5,815 nucleotides of DNA from Gammaproteobacteria bacterium (GTDB lineage: Bacteria; Pseudomonadota; Gammaproteobacteria; DRJJ01): contig DRJJ01000075.1 of the NCBI GenBank assembly GCA_011052255.1, positions 1-5,815 on the forward strand, in the 5' to 3' direction. The notes under the pieces were generated by a model. It was not told where the DNA came from. It saw only the letters and a program-made list of their open reading frames with translations, and did no database searches. The translations under genes were made by a program, and so were the position numbers. Positions 1 through 4,962 of this stretch are shown piece after piece (within the stretch, counting starts at the first letter, position 1; each line of letters opens with the position of its first letter).

Positions 1-312
1 AGGTGCCCCCCTGTTTTTACTGATTTCAGGCAACAATACTTCCTGCAAAATACGGTATGGGTGTGTATCACGAAACCAGGAGGTTTCGTTGGTAGTCATC
101 GCATCGACCACTTCTGTCTGTAAGCCGCGGTCACGTCCTGTCTCAAGAATCTTAACCAGCTCGCCAAGTTCCTTAAACTTCTTTTCCTTTAATATCCGGT
201 TCAGGCGACTATTAACCAGGTAATGCTTGTTATCACCCAGTACAATACCCGAAGCCTGTTCAAGGTAGCGCTGAAAAGCCGAATAATCAACAGGATTTAT
301 CGAATTGGGCAT
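1..312 (-). CDS. cheR: Chemotaxis protein methyltransferase CheR (N-terminal part, runs off left edge)
   Basis: CheR transfers methyl groups from S-adenosylmethionine to glutamates on chemoreceptors and so sets adaptation. It is cytoplasmic. The 104 codons visible begin MPNSINPVDYSAFQRYLEQ and contain the hallmark of the family near residues 71-82, AMTTNETSWFRD, followed by the start of the catalytic domain (RILQEVLLPEI). The part seen covers the helical N-terminal domain and the linker. The family is usually about 270-290 residues, so the SAM-binding domain lies outside the window. The ATG at 312 has only a weak GGACAG-like ribosome site upstream, but no other in-frame start is plausible. 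It follows cheV on the same strand after a 124-base gap in which I see no convincing promoter, so it is probably cotranscribed with cheV. The family call is firm; completeness cannot be judged. Confidence 0.95.
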   Translation of the reverse strand, partial: MPNSINPVDYSAFQRYLEQASGIVLGDNKHYLVNSRLNRILKEKKFKELGELVKILETGRDRGLQTEVVDAMTTNETSWFRDTHPYRILQEVLLPEISKNRGAP

Positions 313-410
313 GATCTGGATCTGTCCGCAGTTTCCATGAAGTCTCTCTAAAAGTCTATCGTAAGTTATTCTTTGTACTGACTGCAAACATCTTTTTCTC
401 TGCCAGAGCG

Positions 411-421
411 CTGTCTGACAG
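411..421. repeat. Short inverted repeat in the cheV-cheR gap
   Basis: CTGTC-T-GACAG lies 15 bases past the cheV stop codon. On the minus-strand transcript a longer fold is possible: CTGTCAG pairing with a CTGGCAG nearby (one G-U pair) around an 8-base loop. No T-run follows on either strand, so this is not a classic terminator. It may be a processing or RNA-stability element between cheV and cheR, or chance. Nothing else is evident in the 124-base gap (313-436). Confidence 0.3.
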
Positions 422-436
422 TATATTTGCCAACTA

Positions 437-1369
437 TCAGGCTGCCTGACTCTTCAGTTCATCAATAGCCGACATAATACCCGTCGCCAGCTCATCTGCA
501 TTAAATTTACTGATAAACTTGTTAGCACCAACGGATTCCACTATAGCATTATTGAAAACACCGCTAAGCGATGTATGCAAAATGACGTAAAGGCTATTCA
601 ACGCGGGATCCTTGCGAATCTCTGTGGTCAGCGTATAACCATCCATATCGGGCATTTCTACGTCTGATATAACCAGAGCCAATTGCTGGTCCAGTGGGCC
701 ATCATTCGACATATCCTGTAACAGGGTTAGCGCTTCTCGTCCGTTCTTGGCCACCACGCATTCAAATTCCAGTGCCTTCAGCGTTCGAACAATCTGGTTC
801 CGCGCCACTGATGAATCATCCACCACCATTATCCGGTTTGGTAAATCATCACCATGAACGATGTTACCCAACACCTCATCTGACACATCAGCGGCCTGCC
901 CCATTACCTCATACATAATCTTTTCGACATCGATAATCTCGACTATCTGGTCATCAATACGTGTTACAGCCGTTACATAGCTGCCTGCCGTACCGGCCGG
1001 AGGCGCGAGGATGTCTTCCCAGTTCTTGTTAACTATACGATCAACACCACTTACAAGAAAACCATTTGTTTTGCGGTTGTATTCGGTCACGATTACCACA
1101 GATTCTTTGGTAAGCTCCTGGGGACGACTGCCAATTGCCAATGCCATATCCAGCACCGGTATGGTCATGCCGCGCATATTGGTTACGCCACAAATGGCCG
1201 GATGGCTTGCGGGTATGCTGTTTAATGACGGGCAGTGCACAACCTCCTTGATCTTGAACACATTGAGTGCAAATATGTGCCGCCGCCCCAGATTGAATAA
1301 AAGCAGCTCCAGTCGGTTATGCCCGGCCAGCTGGGTACGAGAGTCTATTGCTTCCATTAAACCTGCCAT
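437..1369 (-). CDS. cheV: Chemotaxis coupling protein CheV (CheW domain plus receiver domain)
   Basis: CheV is a cytoplasmic adaptor that links chemoreceptors to the CheA kinase and can itself be phosphorylated. The protein is 310 residues from the ATG at 1369, normal for the family, and starts with the typical MAGLMEAIDSRTQLAGHNRL. A CheW-like domain spans roughly residues 18-157 (NRLELLLFNLGRRHIFALNV, CGVTNMRGMTIPVLD). A response-regulator receiver domain spans about 178-303. Its acidic pair is D184/D185 (MVVDDS), the phosphoacceptor is D236 (ISDVEMPDMDG), with T266 (LHTS) and K288 (FISKF), so it looks fully competent. The frame extends upstream to a GTG at 1393, but that codon lacks a ribosome site, whereas the ATG at 1369 has GGAGG nine bases before it. 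A FliA-type promoter lies just upstream, and cheR follows. Confidence 0.96.
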   Translation of the reverse strand: MAGLMEAIDSRTQLAGHNRLELLLFNLGRRHIFALNVFKIKEVVHCPSLNSIPASHPAICGVTNMRGMTIPVLDMALAIGSRPQELTKESVVIVTEYNRKTNGFLVSGVDRIVNKNWEDILAPPAGTAGSYVTAVTRIDDQIVEIIDVEKIMYEVMGQAADVSDEVLGNIVHGDDLPNRIMVVDDSSVARNQIVRTLKALEFECVVAKNGREALTLLQDMSNDGPLDQQLALVISDVEMPDMDGYTLTTEIRKDPALNSLYVILHTSLSGVFNNAIVESVGANKFISKFNADELATGIMSAIDELKSQAA

Positions 1370-1378
1370 TTCTACCTG

Positions 1379-1383
1379 CCTCC
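1379..1383 (-). promoter_or_regulatory. Ribosome binding site that fixes the cheV start
   Basis: On the minus strand GGAGG sits 9 bases before the ATG at 1369. It lies inside the longer reading frame that would start at the GTG at 1393. The eight extra residues (MADRRQVE) would be encoded by the ribosome site itself and are not typical of CheV, so the ATG is the better start. Confidence 0.8.
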
Positions 1384-1413
1384 GGTCTGCCACCTATATT
1401 AAGTATGAAAAGC

Positions 1414-1440
1414 TTATCGGCCAGCGACTGTTTTGCTTGA
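1414..1440 (-). promoter_or_regulatory. FliA (sigma-28) promoter for cheV-cheR
   Basis: Read on the minus strand, TCAAGCAA (1440-1433) is followed by an 11-base spacer and then GCCGATAA (1421-1414). The downstream element matches the sigma-28 -10 consensus exactly, and the spacing equals the enterobacterial consensus TAAAGTTT-N11-GCCGATAA. The -35 element keeps T, A, A, G but differs elsewhere. Transcription would begin near 1407, giving a leader of about 38 bases that excludes most of the region around the alternative GTG start. The same -35 variant recurs before flgM, which strengthens both calls. Confidence 0.85.
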
Positions 1441-1470
1441 GGGCCTCTGATTAACCCGTTTTGACGAATC

Positions 1471-1486
1471 AGGCATGCTTATTGCA
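1471..1486 (+). promoter_or_regulatory. Sigma-54 (RpoN) type promoter for flgA
   Basis: The site reads AGGCATGCTTATTGCA. It has the obligatory GG and GC separated by 10 bases and agrees with TGGCACG-N4-TTGCA at all but the first T and the C of CACG. The predicted start point is about 1497, leaving a leader of about 49 bases before the flgA ATG at 1546. Sigma-54 promoters for early and middle flagellar genes are standard in polar-flagellate gammaproteobacteria, so context supports it. An enhancer site for a FleQ/FlrC-type activator is expected nearby, but I cannot recognise one. Confidence 0.65.
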
Positions 1487-1545
1487 GCTCACTTCCCAGA
1501 GTTACCTAGACGACGAAATATTGACAACAACAGGCGGCTATTGCG

Positions 1546-2289
1546 ATGACACTGAGTAAGCTATCAGGCTGTTTCAAAACAGAACCAGGACTTTACCGGG
1601 CACTCGGATGTGTCATTTTAGCTATGATATCAGGCCCTGCACTGGCTCTGGACAGTGATACCCAAATAGCCATAACGAATACCGTTAAAGATTTTTTAAC
1701 CCAGAAAGTCACCGCTCGTTATAAGACACAACCGGAAATCACCATTCGCCGTCTCGACCCACGGCTACAATTAAAACCCTGTGATACACCACTAACAGCG
1801 AGTATACGGCGCGGTAGCAAACTGGCAGGAATAACCTCTGTTGCCGTCAGTTGTACAGGGCAGAACAGCTGGAAAATCTATGTTCAGGCCGAGGTGTCTA
1901 TCATGCTTGACGTGGTCGTAGCTGATGCGATGCTGGAACGTGGTCAGGTCATTTCTGAAAGCGATCTGTCACTGGAACCACGTGATATTGGCAATCTGCC
2001 ACAGGGTTATTTTGACAATGCAGGCAAGATTGCGGGCATGATTGCCAGGCGCACAATAAAGCCCGGTGATTTAATCAACAGTCATCTGCTTAAGCGGGCC
2101 TACATGGTTAAACGAGGTGATTCCGTATTTCTGGTTGTCAAAACATCTGCTCTACGGGTCCAGATGAAGGGCAAGGCTCTGGGAAACGCGACCAGAGGGA
2201 GTACCGTTCGGGTCAAGAATCTGAGCTCGAAACGCATCGTTGAGGGTGTAGCTACCGCTCCAGGTATCGTTACTATTTCACTGAATTGA
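1546..2289 (+). CDS. flgA: Flagellar basal body P-ring assembly chaperone FlgA
   Basis: FlgA is a periplasmic chaperone needed for polymerising FlgI into the P-ring around the flagellar rod. The product is 247 residues, normal for the longer, SAF-containing form of the family. A Sec signal peptide is visible: a hydrophobic stretch at about residues 20-33, then PALA with likely cleavage after A34. Residues 35-120 form the N-terminal domain, with C79 (LKPCDTPL) and C103 (VSCTG) placed to make the usual disulfide. A SAF domain covers about 122-184 (DAMLERGQVISESDL, IARRTIKPGDLI). The C-terminal beta domain ends in the typical RGSTVRVKNLSSKRIVEGV. An AGGCGG ribosome site lies 8 bases before the ATG. 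It is divergent from cheV, has its own sigma-54-like promoter, and leads into flgM and flgN. Confidence 0.95.
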   Translation: MTLSKLSGCFKTEPGLYRALGCVILAMISGPALALDSDTQIAITNTVKDFLTQKVTARYKTQPEITIRRLDPRLQLKPCDTPLTASIRRGSKLAGITSVAVSCTGQNSWKIYVQAEVSIMLDVVVADAMLERGQVISESDLSLEPRDIGNLPQGYFDNAGKIAGMIARRTIKPGDLINSHLLKRAYMVKRGDSVFLVVKTSALRVQMKGKALGNATRGSTVRVKNLSSKRIVEGVATAPGIVTISLN

Positions 2290-2290
2290 A

Positions 2291-2304
2291 CTGTCTGCTG
2301 ACAG
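2291..2304 (+). repeat. Small hairpin after the flgA stop codon
   Basis: CTGTC-TGCT-GACAG can form a 5-base-pair stem with a 4-base loop, starting two bases after the flgA stop. No T-run follows, so it is not a good intrinsic terminator and read-through into flgM is expected. The arms are the same as in the inverted repeat after cheV. Confidence 0.4.
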
Positions 2305-2316
2305 GAATAATATTCC
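2304..2316. repeat. Perfect AT-rich palindrome upstream of the flgM promoter
   Basis: GGAATA-A-TATTCC is a perfect inverted repeat with one central base. It ends ten bases before the -35 element of the flgM promoter. Its place and symmetry would suit a dimeric DNA-binding protein, but no regulator is recognised and chance is possible. Confidence 0.3.
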
Positions 2317-2326
2317 TCATCAAAGC

Positions 2327-2353
2327 TCAAGTAATCTTCAAGTATGCCGATAA
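2327..2353 (+). promoter_or_regulatory. FliA (sigma-28) promoter for flgM-flgN
   Basis: TCAAGTAA (2327-2334), an 11-base spacer, then GCCGATAA (2346-2353), an exact sigma-28 -10 element. It differs from the cheV promoter by a single base in the two elements. Transcription should start near 2361, about 34 bases before the flgM ATG. A FliA promoter on flgM is well established in other flagellates and makes a negative feedback loop, since FlgM inhibits FliA. Confidence 0.87.
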
Positions 2354-2394
2354 AAAGTATGGTGAAAAGAGATTCTTGACAGGAGTAGACAACA

Positions 2395-2709
2395 ATGTCT
2401 AGTGATATTAATAATTTGGGTTCAGTCAGTACGCTGATCACTCCAAATACCCAAACTACAAGCCCGGTTGCCAGTCAGCCTGGTGAAAAGCTATCAACTG
2501 CGGTACCGACACAAAGTTCGGACACGCTGAATATCACCAGCTCTGCGCGGTTACTGCAGGATCTGGAAACCCGTGCACGCGAACTGCCGGTAGTCGACAC
2601 TACGCGAGTTGATCAGGTACGACTGGCACTGGATAACGGCACTCAGGCCGCTAACCCGGACAGGATCACGCAGAAATTACTGCAATTTGAGTCCTATCTA
2701 CCGGCCTGA
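2395..2709 (+). CDS. flgM: Anti-sigma-28 factor FlgM
   Basis: FlgM binds FliA in the cytoplasm and keeps late flagellar genes silent until the hook-basal body is complete, when FlgM is exported through it. The product is 104 residues, the usual size. The N-terminal 45 residues are rich in Ser, Thr, Asn and Gln and look disordered, as expected of the export region. The sigma-binding part follows: LNITSSARLLQDLETRAREL (45-64), then DTTRVDQVRLALDNGT (68-83) and the closing DRITQKLLQFE (89-99). An AGGAG ribosome site stands nine bases before the ATG. The segment NGTQAANPDRI replaces the more usual GxYxxdpxrI, a minor variation. It is transcribed from its own FliA promoter and probably also by read-through from flgA. 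Confidence 0.94.
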   Translation: MSSDINNLGSVSTLITPNTQTTSPVASQPGEKLSTAVPTQSSDTLNITSSARLLQDLETRARELPVVDTTRVDQVRLALDNGTQAANPDRITQKLLQFESYLPA

Positions 2710-2748
2710 TCTATTAATCTGACATCATAATGATAATCGGACGACGAA

Positions 2749-3231
2749 ATGGATAAAGAACTGGCCAGCTATACGCTCGATGAATTGCTAGACAAGCAAC
2801 TCACCGACACAAAATCATTGATCAACCTGCTAGAACAGGAAAAAGACATACTCACTCGCGACCCTGAAGCCGTTGAACGCCTGGCAGCAGAGAAGCAGCT
2901 GGTCATCAGCCGTCTTGAAGACCTGCACAACGAATCAAACTCCTTATTGCAGCAAACCGGCTACGCGGGTGATCGTGATGGCATGCAAGCCTTTCTTGCC
3001 TGGTGTGGCGGCAATGATGGTCATCTGCACAAACGCTGGGGTGAACTGCTGGACAACGTAAAAAATTGCCGACGTCTGAGCCAGGTCAATGGCATGATTG
3101 TTGAAAAAAGCACACAAAGTTTACGCCAGGCACTGGCGATCCTGTGTGGTCAAACCTTGACCGATGTTTCCTACGACGCATCCGGTACCACCGTCTCCGA
3201 AGCAAGCGGCCGCCCCCTCGCCAAGGCCTGA
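2749..3231 (+). CDS. flgN: Flagellar export chaperone FlgN
   Basis: FlgN is a cytoplasmic chaperone that carries the hook-filament junction proteins FlgK and FlgL to the flagellar export machinery. The product is 160 residues, within the family range. It is mostly helical and charged, with long coiled-coil-like helices at about 10-68 and 92-135. The second contains the family signature around residues 105-134 (CRRLSQVNGMIVEKSTQSLRQ). The C-terminal tail, YDASGTTVSEASGRPLAKA, is the typical flexible tail ending in a G-R-x-L-x-K-A pattern seen in pseudomonad-type FlgN; in the family the C-terminal region binds the substrates. The start is preceded by a weak GGACGA ribosome site. It lies 39 bases after flgM with no promoter seen between, so the two are probably one transcript. 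Only 4 bases separate its stop from the convergent glycosyltransferase gene. Confidence 0.92.
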   Translation: MDKELASYTLDELLDKQLTDTKSLINLLEQEKDILTRDPEAVERLAAEKQLVISRLEDLHNESNSLLQQTGYAGDRDGMQAFLAWCGGNDGHLHKRWGELLDNVKNCRRLSQVNGMIVEKSTQSLRQALAILCGQTLTDVSYDASGTTVSEASGRPLAKA

Positions 3232-3235
3232 ATAA

Positions 3236-3865
3236 CTACCACAAGCGGATGCCCAGTTCCGGTAACCGGTCCAGGTCACGCTGATAATCGATATCGTAAC
3301 AGACACCAGATAGCCGATAACTGATCCCCAGTTGTCTCGCACGCCTTACTGTTTGTTTACACACCCGCCGCGATCCCCAGTGTACTCCCCGAAACAGACC
3401 CGCATCTGTCCTGCACATAGCCAACAGACCATAACCCCCATCATTGGCTGGCATAATGATCAGCTCATCTCGACTACTTAACTGCTCGCAAACCTGCCTG
3501 ATCTGCTCAACACTAATACCCGGCACATCAGCCCCGATCAGGATAACCGCTTCGGCACGCTGCAGCCCTGATCGAATAGCATGAAGCATGCGGCTACCCA
3601 GATTGTTGCCAAATTGCTGCTCAACCCGCACGACCCCACCACGACGCATCGCGATAAAAAACGGGTGCCGAACCTGTGGGCAAACATGTAATTCTATCGG
3701 GCAAATTCTTGCTGCTAATAACTGTCTTATTTGTGTTCGAACCATGTTGCGGTGAATACTGGCGGCACGACGATTGCCAATGGTCTTTGCCAGACGCGTT
3801 TTCACCTGTCCGGCAACCGGTGCCCTGGCCATCATAATCAGGTGGATATGTGGGTATTTGTACAT
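3236..3865 (-). CDS. TIGR04282-type small glycosyltransferase (DUF2064, GT-A fold)
   Basis: A 209-residue soluble protein of the DUF2064/TIGR04282 group, predicted nucleotide-sugar-dependent glycosyltransferases of the GT-A fold. The signature is complete in order: MMARAPVAGQVKTRL (11-25, nucleotide binding), QQFGNNLGSRM (83-93), VILIGADVPGIS (107-118), PANDGGYGLLAM (139-150), VHWGSRRV (161-168) and YDIDYQRDL (190-198). In this family the third motif usually reads GTDCP, so Ala and Val here are deviations. Members are often paired with a TIGR04283 enzyme, as here, and some are annotated in arsenosugar or selenium/radical-SAM-associated clusters. No such partner gene is visible, so the substrate is unknown. 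The start is fixed by overlap with the upstream stop codon (TGATG). No ribosome site precedes it, which suggests translational coupling. Its stop faces flgN at 4 bases. Confidence 0.88.
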   Translation of the reverse strand: MYKYPHIHLIMMARAPVAGQVKTRLAKTIGNRRAASIHRNMVRTQIRQLLAARICPIELHVCPQVRHPFFIAMRRGGVVRVEQQFGNNLGSRMLHAIRSGLQRAEAVILIGADVPGISVEQIRQVCEQLSSRDELIIMPANDGGYGLLAMCRTDAGLFRGVHWGSRRVCKQTVRRARQLGISYRLSGVCYDIDYQRDLDRLPELGIRLW

Positions 3866-4548
3866 CAGGAGCGATACCGCTGCGCCAGCTGTGCCGGATC
3901 AGCACCCAATGCATAGGCGGCACGCAGACGCCACATCAACACAATCGTACGCAGAATACCGGCCTGTTGCCAGCGTCGGCTTGAAGTGGATAATGTTTGC
4001 CTGCAACAGAGCGGTCGCTGCCGTTTTCGCAGCGCCTTGCTAATGGCTATGTCTTCCATCAACGGAATATCTTCATATCCGTCTACCTGAGTAAACAGAT
4101 CACGGGACACAAAAATTCCCTGATCACCGGTTGCCATCGCGGTCAGGCAGGAACGTGTATTCATCATCCAGGCAATGCATTTGAAGATCAGCGATGGATG
4201 GTCAAAACGCACCCGAAACCGGCCCCATAATGACACGCTGTTGCTGGCCAGGTCCTGTATTCGTACCAAAGCATCCGCATCAGGAACCGTATCCGCATGC
4301 AAAAACCAGTATAAGTGGCCTCTGGCAAGCTCCGCTCCGGCATTCATCTGCACGGCTCGCCCCGGCGGCGACTGGTTCACAGTATCCACATAACCCTCGG
4401 CCAGTTGCAGGGTATGGTCTGCGCTACCCCCGTCAACCAGAATAACCTCTGCTCCCTTACCGCGTAACGCCTGCAACACAGCCAATGTCGCACTTATGTG
4501 TGTTGCTTCATTCAGACAGGGAATAATAATGGACAGTGAAACCGGCAT
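3865..4548 (-). CDS. TIGR04283-type family 2 glycosyltransferase
   Basis: A 227-residue predicted cytoplasmic family 2 glycosyltransferase. Motifs in order: SIIIPCLNEA (5-14), EVILVDGGSADHT (34-46), GRAVQMNAGAELARG (63-77), LYWFLHADTVPD (79-90, with the metal-binding-type D of HAD), LWGRFRVRFD (107-116), NTRSCLTAMATGDQGIFVSR (130-149), GYEDIPLMEDIAIS (157-170), then RTIVLMWRLRAAYALGADP near the end. These match the TIGR04283 pattern over its full length. The frame opens at a GTG at 4605, but the 19 extra residues are not family-like and lack a ribosome site, so I choose the ATG at 4548 just before the first strand; its ribosome site is also weak. It is the first gene of a two-gene unit with the TIGR04282 enzyme, one-base overlap, divergent from the tRNA gene. 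Substrate unknown. Confidence 0.87.
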   Translation of the reverse strand: MPVSLSIIIPCLNEATHISATLAVLQALRGKGAEVILVDGGSADHTLQLAEGYVDTVNQSPPGRAVQMNAGAELARGHLYWFLHADTVPDADALVRIQDLASNSVSLWGRFRVRFDHPSLIFKCIAWMMNTRSCLTAMATGDQGIFVSRDLFTQVDGYEDIPLMEDIAISKALRKRQRPLCCRQTLSTSSRRWQQAGILRTIVLMWRLRAAYALGADPAQLAQRYRS

Positions 4549-4633
4549 GGCTGCATTGTATAATAGCGAACAGCCAGTGACGATGGCTAATACATCGACA
4601 TTCACCTGACATATTGGCTATATTTTTTACCTG

Positions 4634-4663
4634 TTCAATAAGGTCGAGTATTTTTGGTATACT
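4634..4663 (+). promoter_or_regulatory. Sigma-70 promoter of the tRNA-Arg gene
   Basis: The -10 element TATACT (4658-4663) is preceded by TGG, giving an extended -10. A weak -35, TTCAAT (4634-4639), lies 18 bases upstream. A GC-rich discriminator, GCCCACCC, follows directly, as is common in stringently controlled stable-RNA promoters. The predicted start is only a few bases before the mature tRNA 5' end at 4674. Confidence 0.7.
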
Positions 4664-4673
4664 GCCCACCCAT

Positions 4674-4750
4674 GTCCCCGTGGCACAACTGGATAGCGCA
4701 ATGCCCTCCTAAGGCGTAGGTTACAGGTTCGACTCCTGTCGGGGACGCCA
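4674..4750 (+). tRNA. tRNA-Arg, anticodon CCT (reads AGG)
   Basis: The 77-base gene folds into a full cloverleaf. The acceptor stem is GTCCCCG with CGGGGAC, discriminator G4747, and the CCA end is encoded (4748-4750). The anticodon stem ATGCC/GGCGT carries one G-U pair, and the loop CTCCTAA places the anticodon CCT at 4708-4710. The T arm is ACAGG-TTCGACT-CCTGT. The D arm is GCAC-AACTGGATA-GCGC, with conserved GG at 4691-4692 but an A-C mismatch at the third pair (A4685 with C4697). The 5-base variable loop is AGGTT. No hairpin terminator follows; only a short T-rich stretch. Confidence 0.96.
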
Positions 4751-4834
4751 TTTTATTAAACGCATGAATCTTCTTCCCCCCACTATACAAACAGTCCATT
4801 AGCTGCATATGGCACGATGCGACAATGGTAATAA

Positions 4835-4863
4835 TCCAGACAGCTAAATTCCTTATTTATAAT
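4835..4863 (+). promoter_or_regulatory. Possible sigma-70 promoter for the sulfatase gene
   Basis: A perfect TATAAT (4858-4863) lies 17 bases after a poor -35, TCCAGA (4835-4840), about 100 bases before the sulfatase ATG. A second candidate, TTGCTG (4865-4870) with TATTAA (4888-4893) at 17 bases, overlaps downstream. The gap 4751-4962 is AT-rich, so such matches arise easily. I see no gene or clear terminator in this gap. Confidence 0.35.
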
Positions 4864-4962
4864 GTTGCTGAATAAATTGTATATCTATATTAAGGTACGG
4901 TTTCTGCACTAATTAAAAATATAGATCCTGATAAATGTCGTTAGCAAAAGGAATCATTCATA

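Noticed and set aside
1011..1454. Plus-strand open frame opposite cheV (147 codons)
   Set aside because: It lies antisense to well-conserved CheV sequence, has no recognisable motif, and is a shadow of the real gene.
2100..2441. Minus-strand open frame over the flgA end and flgA-flgM gap (113 codons)
   Set aside because: It overlaps conserved FlgA C-terminal coding sequence and the FliA promoter, and its protein shows no family features.
3313..3320. A third exact GCCGATAA on the plus strand, inside the TIGR04282 gene
   Set aside because: At the required 11-base spacing the upstream element is TCGTAACA, a poor -35, and the site lies antisense within a coding region with no gene to drive. Likely chance.
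3621..4445. Several short open frames on both strands over the two glycosyltransferase genes
   Set aside because: All are out-of-frame shadows of two genes whose full motif sets are intact.
4572..4588. Inverted repeat AGCCA-N7-TGGCT between the glycosyltransferase start and the tRNA
   Set aside because: Only five-base arms with a seven-base centre, no T-run and no clear promoter alignment; too weak to call a regulatory site.
4549..4605. Extension of the TIGR04283 gene to a GTG at 4605
   Set aside because: The 19 added residues precede the normal family N-terminus, have no ribosome site, and are not family-like.
4810..4824. TGGCACG resembling the -24 element of a sigma-54 promoter, in the gap before the sulfatase
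   Set aside because: The bases at the -12 position are CA instead of GC, so the essential second element is missing.
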